The position numbers and the translations under genes were made by a program. From Nocardia brasiliensis ATCC 700358 (GTDB lineage: Bacteria > Actinomycetota > Actinomycetes > Mycobacteriales > Mycobacteriaceae): a stretch of 64,000 nucleotides of DNA. Location: the NCBI RefSeq assembly GCF_000250675.2, contig NC_018681.1:7316001-7380000 (forward strand), given 5' to 3'. The notes under the pieces were generated by a model that saw nothing but the letters and a program-made list of their open reading frames with translations, made no database searches and was not told where the DNA came from. Below are positions 32,769 through 41,535 of the stretch, piece by piece. How positions within the stretch are numbered: position 1 is the first letter of the stretch; each line of letters opens with the position of its first letter.

Positions 32769-33317
32769 TCAGAACGGCAGCCGGGACCGTACCCGCTGCG
32801 CGCGGGCCATCGCGCGTTCGGCGGCGCTGCCCCGGGGTGGCATCAGCCCCAGCTGCAACAACATCTCGGTGAGATCCCAGCTCGACTGGCTGCGCCAGAT
32901 GAGCCCCGCCCGGAACTGCCAGAGGTCGACCACCAGCAGATCTATCTTCTTGCCGGTGGCGGCGAACCCGGGCGGCTCGATGGGGCCGAGGTGCGTGCCG
33001 GTCATCCGCCACGGCACCACCGCCAGTTTGCCGTCCGCGGCGAGCACGGGCGGAAAAGGACTGACATAGGCCACATCCGGGAACGATCGCACCGTGTCCG
33101 CGACGAATTCCTCGACCGCGGTGCGACCGGCCGCGCGCCGGCCGAGCGACGGGTCGTACCAGACGGTGTCTTCCGTAGCGCACTTCCCGACCGCGGTGCT
33201 GTCGCCGCTGTTCCAGCCCGCGATGTAGCCTGCGGTGAACTCGGCCAGCCAGGCCGCGCTCGCGATCGTCTCGGCCTCGGGCTCGACGCGGAACTCCCCG
33301 GTGCGGTACGGATCCAT
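32769..33317 (-). CDS. SnoaL-like / nuclear transport factor 2 fold protein
   Basis: 182 residues, one NTF2-like cone-fold domain (SnoaL_2/polyketide cyclase type): AEFTAGYIAGWNSGDSTAVGKCATEDTVWYDPSLGRRAAGRTAVEEFV is the characteristic opening, with DLWQFRAGLIWRSQSSWD near the end. Members range from polyketide cyclases to limonene-epoxide hydrolases and many have no known activity. ATG 33317 fits the domain start. It is divergent from the PKS gene across a 455-base operator-rich region and convergent with tetR, so it may belong to the same gene set. Confidence 0.75.
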   Translation of the reverse strand: MDPYRTGEFRVEPEAETIASAAWLAEFTAGYIAGWNSGDSTAVGKCATEDTVWYDPSLGRRAAGRTAVEEFVADTVRSFPDVAYVSPFPPVLAADGKLAVVPWRMTGTHLGPIEPPGFAATGKKIDLLVVDLWQFRAGLIWRSQSSWDLTEMLLQLGLMPPRGSAAERAMARAQRVRSRLPF

Positions 33318-33772
33318 GACGCAACGCCTTTCGCCGACACTGATTCGCGCCCTCAGCATAGCCGCCCAATTCGACCCACGGGCAATCGTTTACGTATTAG
33401 TCGCCACCGAATGCAGGCCATAACAACGTCATTCGATCCGATAACATCGTCATGCCCGAAGAGCCCTCCGGCATAACCCTGTGATAACAGCAGAATAATG
33501 CTGTCATGCAGGCCTATCGGCACCATTTCAGGTCAATGACAAGGCATTTCGTGACTGCCGACCGATACTTATTGACCGTCGACGAGCAACTCTCCTACCA
33601 TGGTTGGACACAGCACTCCTACCACGGAACCACTCTCACACCGGACGACGCGGCTGATTATCACGCTCGGCGGGCGCATTATTCCGGTGTCTTTCAAACG
33701 ATTCGGCGGCGCGACCGAGAAATTGCCGGTCCCTGCGCGGAATTCGATGTCGCGACAGCCAAGGACTTTTGC
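33318..33772. promoter_or_regulatory. 455-base operator-rich region between snoaL-like and PKS genes
   Basis: Clearly more AT-rich than its surroundings. ATAACAACGTCAT (33420-33432) and ATAACATCGTCAT (33441-33453) are direct repeats 21 bp apart, two helical turns; each is itself an imperfect dyad (ATAAC..GTCAT). A third dyad, ATAACAGCA-N6-TGCTGTCAT, lies at 33484-33507. The PKS frame is open through part of this region but carries no polyketide synthase sequence. These are likely binding sites for the cluster regulator. Confidence 0.55.
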
Positions 33773-36700
33773 ATGTCTGCTATAGCAATAGTCGGCATAG
33801 GGTGCCGATTCCCCGGCGGAATCGACGACCCGGCCAGTTTCTGGGATCTGGTCCTGCACAAAGGCGATGGGATCATCGAGGTGCCGCCGGACCGGTGGAG
33901 CCTGGCCAAGTTCTACGACCCGGACCCGGATGCCCCCGGCCGAATGTATGTGCGCCACGGCGGCTTCCTGACCCGGTCGCTGTGGGACTTCGACGCCGAC
34001 TTCTTCGGCATCTCGCCGCGCGAGGCCGCCATCATGGACCCCCAGCAGCGGCTGCTGCTCGAGGTGGCCTGGGAGGCACTCGACGACGCGGGCATGGCGG
34101 GCCGGGTGAGCGGGCGCGAGGTCGGTGTCTTCGTCGGCGGGTTCATGAACGACAACGCGCTGGTGCGCAGCGGAGCGCTGGCCCGCGCCGCGATCAACAG
34201 CCACAGTCCCACCAGCGCGTCGCACACCCTGCTGTCGGCACGGATCGCCTTTCTGCTCGATCTGCTCGGTCCCACCCTGACCATCGATACCGCCTGCTCG
34301 TCCTCGCTGGTGGCGCTGCATCAGGCGGTGCTCGCGCTGGAGGCGGGCGAGTGCGCGGCCGCGCTGGTCGGCGGGGCGAACGCGATGCTGCGCCCCGAGG
34401 CCTATATCTCGATGTGCAAGGGCCGCTTCCTCTCCGCCGACGGCCGGTGCAAGACCTTCGACGCGGCCGCCGACGGCTACGGGCGCGGCGAGGGCGCCGG
34501 GGCAATCCTGCTCAAGCCGCTCGAAGTCGCACAGCGCGACGGCGACCGCGTCTACGCGGTCGTGCGCGGCAGCGGCGTGAACCAGGACGGACGCACCCTG
34601 GCCATCCCGGTGCCCAACCCGCGGGCGCAGCAGGCCCTTGCGCGGCGGGTGCACCGTCTCGCAGGAATCGAACCGCACCAGATCGGCTACGTGGAAGCGC
34701 ACGGCACCGGCACCGCAGTCGGTGATCCGCTCGAAATGCACGCTCTCGGTACCGTTTACGGTGCCGTCGCGGGCCGGGAAGACGCGCTGGCGGTCGGCTC
34801 GGTCAAGAACAACATCGGCCATACCGAGGCGGCCGCGGGCGTCGCCGGTGTCATCAAGGCCGCCCTGACACTGCACCACGCGACCATCGCGCCCCAATTC
34901 CGCCTGGACACACCCAATCCGGAGATCAGGTTCGACGAACTGCGGCTGCGGGTGCCGCTCGAGCCCGCGCCGCTGCCCCGCATCGACGGACGGGCGGTCG
35001 TCGCGGTCAACAGCTTCGGCTACGGCGGGACCAACGCCCACGCCGTCCTCGAACAGGCCCCCGCCCTTTTGCCGACAAAACATGTTCATTCCCAGCCGTT
35101 TCCGATACTTCCGCTCTCCGCACGCAACGAGACGGCGCTACGCGAGCTAGCCGGATCGATCGGCGCACTCGCCGAGACGACCGCGACCACGGCCCTTACC
35201 GAGGCGGCGTGGACGCGACGAGCCCACCACCCGCTGCGCGCCGCGTTCGCCTATCGCGACGGCGACGATCTGCGGACCCAGCTGGCCGAATTCGCGAGCG
35301 GCGGTGGGCAGACCCCGAGCCGGGCGCCGGCTGAGCTCGGCACCGACCCGGTCTTCGTCTACAGCGGTATGGGGCCGCAGTGGTGGGGCATGGGCCGCGG
35401 CCTGCTGCGGGCCGGCGGCCGGTTCGCCGCGGTCGCGCACGAGATCGACGCCGTGTTCCGGCCGATCGCCGCATGGTCGATCATCGCCGAACTGCTGCGT
35501 GACGAGGCAGACTCGCGGATCACCGGTACCGTCTTCGCGCAACCCGCGAACTTCTTGGTGCAGGTCGCGCTCACCGCGGAACTGGCCGAACTCGGCATCC
35601 GCCCGCGCGCGGTGCTGGGCCACAGTGTCGGCGAGGTGAGCGCCGCCTACGTTTCCGGCGCGCTGTCACTGCACGACGCGCTGCTGGTCAGCTACCACCG
35701 GTCGCGATTGCAAGCGACCACGGCAGGCCGTGGCGGCATGCTCGCCGTGGGACTGCCCGAGGACACGGCACTGCGGCAGATCGAAGACCTCGACGGGGTC
35801 TGTGTGGCCGCGGTCAACTCCGCGAACGCGGTCACCCTGGCGGGCGACCTCGGCGTACTGCAGCAGCTCCGGGAAAGCCTCACCGCCGCAGAGATTTTCG
35901 CGAAACCCCTGCGGGTGGAGGTGCCGTATCACAGCCATCTCATGGACCCGATTCTCGACGAACTCCGCGCTGTTCTCGCCGGGCTGCGCCCGACCGTGGC
36001 CCGAATCCCGCTGTGGTCCACCGTGACCGGCACGGCGCTGGCGGGCACCGAATGGGGCAGCGAGTACTGGTGCCGCAACGTGCGCGAGCCGGTGCGCTTC
36101 GCAGACGCCGTCGGCGGTCTGCTCGAGGCGGGCAATCCGGTGTTCCTCGAGGTGGGGCCGCACCCGGTGCTGCGCGGCAATATTCGCGAGGCGCTCACCC
36201 AACGCGGGCTGTCCGGCGTGGCCCTCAGCACGCTGTCGCGCGACTGCGCGGACGAGGACAGCCTGCGGCGCGTGGTCGGCGACCTGTATCGCGCCGGTGT
36301 CTTGGATGTTTCGCGCGCACCGGGTGCCGCGGACGCGCCGGTCGAGCACCTGGATCTGCCGAGGTATCCGTGGCAGCGCCGCACGCTGTGGACCGAGGAC
36401 CCCGCGACACGGCACGACCGCTTCGGCGCCACTTCGGGATACGCGATGCTGGGCGAGCGCACCGGCGCGTCGGCGCCGGAATGGGAAGTGCAGCTGTCGA
36501 TCACCACCCTGCCGTGGCTGCGTGACCACGTGGTCGAGGACTCGGTGGTGCTGCCCGGGGCCGCGTACCTCGATGCCGCGCTGAGCGCCGTCGCGGTGCG
36601 CACCGGCCGCACCTCGTTCGGCCTGGAGGGGGTCGAGTTCGCCGCGCCGCTGATCGTGGGCGCGCACGACGTGCCCGTCGTGCGACTGACGGTCGAGGAG

Positions 36701-39700
36701 GCCACCCATCGGTTCACTGTCCGCTCCCGCTCCGCGGCGGACACCACCTGGACCGTCAACGCGTTCGGGCGGCTGGTCGAGGCGGACGTGACATCACGGA
36801 CCGTCGACGTCGCGGCACCGGACGACGCCGTCGACATACCCGTCGACCTGCTCTACGCCGGACTGGCCGAGCACGGCTTGGCCTACGGACCGTCGTTCCG
36901 TCTGGTGCGCTCCGCGCACGTCGGCGTGGACGGCGTGCTGGCGCGTCTCGATCTCACTGCCCTGCCGCGGGTTTCGACTCCGGCCTTACCGCACCTGGTG
37001 CATCCGGCCGTCATCGACGCCGCCCTGCAGTGCTTCGCCGCGCTGTCGGCACGATCGGCCGGGGACGCCCCCGAGGTCGTCGTGCCCGCCGCCGTCGCGT
37101 CGGTCCGCTGGTCCGCGCCGCTGCCGGACGACGAAGTGCGGGTGCGCGTCTCGCGCGCACCGGACGATCCACTGCGTGCCGACATCCACCTCGCCGACGC
37201 GACGGGCCGGGTCGCGCTGAGCATGGCTGGAGTGCGGTTCGCGCGGATCTCGGCCCGTCAGGACAGCGTCGAACTGCTGGATCAGGTGTTCTACGAGCCG
37301 GTCTGGTCGATCGTGGACGACGCCGGAATCGATACCGACGCCGGCACCTACGCCGACGCCGCCGCCGAGTATCTGCTGGTGCTCAGTCTGGGCAGCACGG
37401 TTTCCCAGCGCGCCAAAGAGCTGGCGGCCGTGCGCACCTCGGGCGAACTGCGCACCCTCGGCACCGAGGACGAGACCGCGGCGGATCAGCTGCTCGAACT
37501 GCTGCGGACGGCACACGAGCGACCCGGCGTCGAGCGGAGCCGCGTAGTGGTGGTGGCGAATTCGGAACTCGACCCGGTGCACACGGTCTACGCGCTCGTC
37601 CTGGTCGCCCAGGCGATCAGCCGGTTGTTCGCCGAGAACACCGACACCCCACCGGAACTGCGCGCCGTCGTGGTGACCGAGCACGCGTTCTGCCTGCCGG
37701 TGGACCGGCACGCGAACCTCCCGCACGCGGCCTTGACCGGTGCGCGGCGCACCCTGCTCAACGAGCTGCCCCAGGCGCAGTGGCGGCTGGTGGACGTCGA
37801 GGCGCAGACCCCGGCGAGCGAGGTCATCGCGCAGGTCTTCGCCGGCGACCCGCTCGCGGCCCGCGCCGACGAGGTCGCCTTGCGCGCGGGGGCGTGCTGG
37901 GCCATGCACCTGCGCCACACCCTGCGCGATCAGCTGGCGAATTGGGACCTCGCGCGCCCGCTCGACCCGGAATCCTCCTTCCGCCTGGAGATCCCGCGCT
38001 CCCGGTTGCTGTCGGAACTGTCCTGGCGCGCGGTCGAGCGGGTCGCGCCCGGCCCCGGCGAGGTGGAGATCCGGGTGGACGCCGTCGGCTTGAACTACAA
38101 GGACCCGCTCAAGATTCTCGGCGTACTCACCGAAAAGGAGCTGGCCGGAACGTATTTCGGTGTCGAGGTCGGGATGGAGGGCGCGGGCGAGGTGGTCCGG
38201 GTCGGTCCCGGCGTCACCGAGGTCGTGCCCGGCGACCTGATGTCGCTGTGCAGCCGCGGCATGGTGACCCGCTACCTCACCATCCGCCCCGACGACGGCG
38301 CCACCCAGCGGATGGACATCACTCGCGACAAGGAATTCGACCCCTGCCACTGCAGCTCCGCATTACCGCTGCTCACCGCCGAATTCACGCTGGGCGAACT
38401 GGCCAGGTTGCGTGCGGACGAGACCGTGCTCGTGCACGGTGCGGCCGGCGGCATGGGCATGGCGGCGGTACAGGTCGCGCGGCGGATGGGCGCGCGCGTG
38501 TTCGCCACCGCGAGCACCCCCGAGCGCCGCGCCGTCGCGCGGGCCATGGGCGCGCAGGACGTCTTCGACTCCCGGTCGGTCGATTTCGTCGAGGACGTGC
38601 TGCGACTGACCGGCGGTCACGGTGTCGACGTGGTGTACAGCTCCGCTCCCGGGGAGATCCTGCACCAGAACCTGCGCGTGGTCCGCGAATTCGGCCGGAT
38701 CATCGAGCTCGGCAAGGCCGATATCTACACCGGCGGCGCGCTCGACCTGCGGCCGTTCGACCGCAATGTGTCGTTCTTCGCCGTCGATGTCGACCGCGCC
38801 CTCGCGCACCGCCCGGAACTGGTGCGCACCACGTCCAAACGGGTGATCCACGCCCTGGACACGGAGATCTACGAGGCGTTGCCCTACACCGCGTTCGGGC
38901 CGGACGAGGTGGCGCAGGCCTTCGAATCGGTCGTGCGCTCCGCCCAGATCGGGCGGATCGTGCTGGATCTGCGCGCGCCACGGCCCATGGTGCGGCCGAA
39001 AGTGCCCGAGGTGTCCATCGACCCGAGCGCCGCCTACCTGGTGACCGGCGGGTTCGGCGCGTTCGGGCTCGCCACCGCCCGCTGGCTGGTGCGCGCGGGT
39101 GCGCGCCGGCTGGTGCTCGTCGGCCGCGGCGGGGCGAGCACCGCGGCCGCCGCGGACGCGCTGGCGGAGTTCGCCGCAGCCGGTGTCACGGTGGTGCAAG
39201 AGCGAGTGGACGTGGCCGATTACGACGCCGTAGCCGCCCTGATCGAGCGCAGCAGCACTGCCGCCCATCCGCTGCGCGGCGTCTTCCACGCCGCGGGGGT
39301 GGTGAACAACCTGGAGATCACCCAGGTCACCTTGGCCTCGCTCGACGCCGTCTTCGCGCCGAAGGTCGCCGGCGCGCTGCATCTGGACAGTGCGCTCACC
39401 GCCGCCGGGATCGACCTGGACTACTTCGTGCTGTTCTCCTCGGCCAGCAGCATCGTCGGCATCAGTCCGCAATCCGGTTATGCCGCAGCCAATTCGGTGC
39501 TGGACGCGCTGGCGGGCGCACGACGGGCCCGCGGCGCGGTGGCGCTGGCGGTGAACTGGGGCTTCATGGCGGGCGGAGGTATGGCCGACTACGAGGCGAT
39601 CACCCGTTACGCCGAACTCACCGGCTACCGGTCGGTGGCGATGGACACCGCGACCGAACAGCTGCGCGAATGCCTGCGTCTCGGCCTCCCGCAGATCGCG

Positions 39701-40117
39701 CTGATCGACGTGGATTGGGCGCAGTGGGCCACCGTGCATCGTCCGTCCGCACGCACCCCGCGATTCGCCGAGCTGGTCGCCGCCGCGGGCGGCACGTCGG
39801 GTGTCGGCGCGCTGCGCGCCGAGATCCTGGCGCTCGGCGCCGAGCAACGCGGCGAGGTGGTGGCGTATCTGCTCGTCGAGCAGCTCGCCGTGGTGCTCGG
39901 GGTGGGCGCGGACACGGTGGACCTGGACACCCCGCTGCCCGACCTCGGCATGGACTCGTTGATGGGCATGGAATTCGGCGCCCGGGTGGTGAAGGTGCTC
40001 GGGACACAGCTGTCGGTGCTGGCCGCGATCGGGCTGACGCTGCGCGGTCTCGGCGCCCGGTTGGCGGAACAGATCGTGCAGGAGGAGCAGCGCATGGCGA
40101 GGAGCGATACGGAATGA
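33773..40117 (+). CDS. Highly reducing type I polyketide synthase, KS-AT-DH-ER-KR-ACP
   Basis: A single-module, probably iterative PKS of 2114 residues. KS 1-430 with Cys175 (DTACSSSL), His310 and His350; AT about 525-850 with Ser618 in GHSVGE and YHSH at 719-722, a wording seen in malonyl-specific iterative PKSs; DH about 895-1180 with His919 and Asp1082; ER about 1415-1735 with VHGAAGGMGMAAVQVA; KR about 1750-1960 with TGGFGAFG, Tyr1903 and Asn1907; ACP with Ser2062 in LGMDSL. No thioesterase or reductase ends the chain. ATG 33773 has AAGGA 7 bases upstream and begins SAIAIVGIGCRFPGG; 89 extra open codons before it are non-coding. ATGA overlap couples it to the oxoamine synthase, which likely releases the acyl chain. 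Confidence 0.93.
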   Translation: MSAIAIVGIGCRFPGGIDDPASFWDLVLHKGDGIIEVPPDRWSLAKFYDPDPDAPGRMYVRHGGFLTRSLWDFDADFFGISPREAAIMDPQQRLLLEVAWEALDDAGMAGRVSGREVGVFVGGFMNDNALVRSGALARAAINSHSPTSASHTLLSARIAFLLDLLGPTLTIDTACSSSLVALHQAVLALEAGECAAALVGGANAMLRPEAYISMCKGRFLSADGRCKTFDAAADGYGRGEGAGAILLKPLEVAQRDGDRVYAVVRGSGVNQDGRTLAIPVPNPRAQQALARRVHRLAGIEPHQIGYVEAHGTGTAVGDPLEMHALGTVYGAVAGREDALAVGSVKNNIGHTEAAAGVAGVIKAALTLHHATIAPQFRLDTPNPEIRFDELRLRVPLEPAPLPRIDGRAVVAVNSFGYGGTNAHAVLEQAPALLPTKHVHSQPFPILPLSARNETALRELAGSIGALAETTATTALTEAAWTRRAHHPLRAAFAYRDGDDLRTQLAEFASGGGQTPSRAPAELGTDPVFVYSGMGPQWWGMGRGLLRAGGRFAAVAHEIDAVFRPIAAWSIIAELLRDEADSRITGTVFAQPANFLVQVALTAELAELGIRPRAVLGHSVGEVSAAYVSGALSLHDALLVSYHRSRLQATTAGRGGMLAVGLPEDTALRQIEDLDGVCVAAVNSANAVTLAGDLGVLQQLRESLTAAEIFAKPLRVEVPYHSHLMDPILDELRAVLAGLRPTVARIPLWSTVTGTALAGTEWGSEYWCRNVREPVRFADAVGGLLEAGNPVFLEVGPHPVLRGNIREALTQRGLSGVALSTLSRDCADEDSLRRVVGDLYRAGVLDVSRAPGAADAPVEHLDLPRYPWQRRTLWTEDPATRHDRFGATSGYAMLGERTGASAPEWEVQLSITTLPWLRDHVVEDSVVLPGAAYLDAALSAVAVRTGRTSFGLEGVEFAAPLIVGAHDVPVVRLTVEEATHRFTVRSRSAADTTWTVNAFGRLVEADVTSRTVDVAAPDDAVDIPVDLLYAGLAEHGLAYGPSFRLVRSAHVGVDGVLARLDLTALPRVSTPALPHLVHPAVIDAALQCFAALSARSAGDAPEVVVPAAVASVRWSAPLPDDEVRVRVSRAPDDPLRADIHLADATGRVALSMAGVRFARISARQDSVELLDQVFYEPVWSIVDDAGIDTDAGTYADAAAEYLLVLSLGSTVSQRAKELAAVRTSGELRTLGTEDETAADQLLELLRTAHERPGVERSRVVVVANSELDPVHTVYALVLVAQAISRLFAENTDTPPELRAVVVTEHAFCLPVDRHANLPHAALTGARRTLLNELPQAQWRLVDVEAQTPASEVIAQVFAGDPLAARADEVALRAGACWAMHLRHTLRDQLANWDLARPLDPESSFRLEIPRSRLLSELSWRAVERVAPGPGEVEIRVDAVGLNYKDPLKILGVLTEKELAGTYFGVEVGMEGAGEVVRVGPGVTEVVPGDLMSLCSRGMVTRYLTIRPDDGATQRMDITRDKEFDPCHCSSALPLLTAEFTLGELARLRADETVLVHGAAGGMGMAAVQVARRMGARVFATASTPERRAVARAMGAQDVFDSRSVDFVEDVLRLTGGHGVDVVYSSAPGEILHQNLRVVREFGRIIELGKADIYTGGALDLRPFDRNVSFFAVDVDRALAHRPELVRTTSKRVIHALDTEIYEALPYTAFGPDEVAQAFESVVRSAQIGRIVLDLRAPRPMVRPKVPEVSIDPSAAYLVTGGFGAFGLATARWLVRAGARRLVLVGRGGASTAAAADALAEFAAAGVTVVQERVDVADYDAVAALIERSSTAAHPLRGVFHAAGVVNNLEITQVTLASLDAVFAPKVAGALHLDSALTAAGIDLDYFVLFSSASSIVGISPQSGYAAANSVLDALAGARRARGAVALAVNWGFMAGGGMADYEAITRYAELTGYRSVAMDTATEQLRECLRLGLPQIALIDVDWAQWATVHRPSARTPRFAELVAAAGGTSGVGALRAEILALGAEQRGEVVAYLLVEQLAVVLGVGADTVDLDTPLPDLGMDSLMGMEFGARVVKVLGTQLSVLAAIGLTLRGLGARLAEQIVQEEQRMARSDTE

Positions 40118-41535
40118 CCATCGATCAGAACGAGGCGCGCGAGCTCGCCCGAGCACTGCTGGCCAAGCACGGTGACGGCGGCGCGGCGAACGGCGGCGCG
40201 GGCACCGGAGGCGGGCCGAGTGTCGTTGCCGGGCAAGCGGATACCGCGAACGGTCACGGCAAGGCGGAGCGGGCGACGACCTCCTTCCGCGACCACCCCG
40301 GGGTACTGGAGGCCGAGCGGCGTTTCGGCCGCTTCGACAAGTGGCTCGAACAGATGGAGCTGCCGAATCCGTACTACCTGCCACACGAGGGCGTCAACGG
40401 CGCCGTCACGCGGATGGCGAACCGGGACGTGGTGAACTTCAGCAGTTTCGGCTACCTCGACCTGGCGGCGTCGCCGCGGGTGCGCCAGGCCGCCAAGGCG
40501 GCCATCGACCGGTACGGCACCTCGGCCGCCGCGGTCCGCATCGTCGCGGGCGAATTACCGCTCTACGGCGAGCTGGAACAAGAAATCGCGGACACCTACG
40601 ACACCGAGGCCGCGATCATCACCGCGAGCGGATACCTGACGAACGCGGCGGCGATCGGATTCCTGCTCGGCAAAACCGATCTCGCGATCTGTGACTCGCT
40701 GATCCACAACAGCATGGTGGCGGGCACCGAGTGGGCGCGGTGCAAGCGGGTCACCTTCCGCCACAACGATCCCGAGTCGCTCGAGGCGATCCTGAAGATG
40801 TCGCGGCGCAGCTTCGACCGGGCCCTCGTCCTGGTCGAGGGCGTGTACAGCATGGACGGCGATGTGGTCCGGCTGCCCGAGATCATCGAGGTGGCAAGGA
40901 AATACCACTGCTCGATCATGATCGACGAGGCGCATTCGTTCGGCGTGCTCGGCGCCCGCGGGCTCGGCGTGCGCGAACTGTTCGACCTGCCCGGCGACGC
41001 GGTGGACGTCTGGATGGGCACCCTGTCCAAGGCGATCGGCAGCGTCGGCGGCTATCTCGCCGGAAACCGGGAACTGGTCGACGGTTTCAAGTACGTGGCG
41101 GGCGGCTTGAGCATGTACACCGCCGCGCCCGCGCCCGCCGCCGTCGCGGCGGCGCTGGAAAGCCTCGCGGTACTGCGCGACGAACCCGAACGGGTGGCCG
41201 CGCTGCAACGCAATGCCCGGTACTTCCACCGCCGGGCGCGCGAAAGCGGTTTCGACACCGGCACTTCCGAGGGCACGCCGATCACGCCGATCATCACCGG
41301 CGCCGACGAACCCGCGGTGCTCGGCGCGGTCGCCATGCTGCAGCGCGACTTCAGCGTCAACGCCATCTCCCATCCCACTGTGCCCGCGGGCCGAGCCCGG
41401 CTGCGGTTCTTCGTCAATTGCCGGCACACCGAGGAGCAACTCGACCGGGCGCTGGTGACGCTGCGCGACGTGCTGGACGGACTCGCGGCCACGGCAGGAC
41501 AGCAATCCACTCTCTTCCAGGAGGAGACCTCGTGA
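40114..41535 (+). CDS. PLP-dependent alpha-oxoamine synthase (serine palmitoyltransferase/AONS-like)
   Basis: 473 residues. The AOS fold begins near residue 85; PLP Lys306 sits in GTLSKAIGS, Asp271 and His274 in IMIDEAHSFG, and the substrate loop in YGTSAAAVRIVAGELPLYGELE. Such enzymes condense an amino acid with an acyl thioester, losing CO2, to give a 2-amino ketone (KBL, AONS, SPT, Fum8-like). The N-terminal 85 residues are extra: a short helix (ARELARALLAKHG) and a Gly/Ala/Asn linker, perhaps for docking to the PKS carrier protein. It overlaps the PKS at ATGA and the next gene at GTGA. Which amino acid is used (Ser, Ala or Gly) cannot be read here. Confidence 0.9.
   Translation: MTIDQNEARELARALLAKHGDGGAANGGAGTGGGPSVVAGQADTANGHGKAERATTSFRDHPGVLEAERRFGRFDKWLEQMELPNPYYLPHEGVNGAVTRMANRDVVNFSSFGYLDLAASPRVRQAAKAAIDRYGTSAAAVRIVAGELPLYGELEQEIADTYDTEAAIITASGYLTNAAAIGFLLGKTDLAICDSLIHNSMVAGTEWARCKRVTFRHNDPESLEAILKMSRRSFDRALVLVEGVYSMDGDVVRLPEIIEVARKYHCSIMIDEAHSFGVLGARGLGVRELFDLPGDAVDVWMGTLSKAIGSVGGYLAGNRELVDGFKYVAGGLSMYTAAPAPAAVAAALESLAVLRDEPERVAALQRNARYFHRRARESGFDTGTSEGTPITPIITGADEPAVLGAVAMLQRDFSVNAISHPTVPAGRARLRFFVNCRHTEEQLDRALVTLRDVLDGLAATAGQQSTLFQEETS

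Noticed and set aside
33506..33772. 89-codon N-terminal extension of the PKS reading frame
   Set aside because: The KS domain normally begins within a few residues of the start, ATG 33773 has a good ribosome-binding site, and the upstream stretch is AT-rich and full of operator-like dyads.
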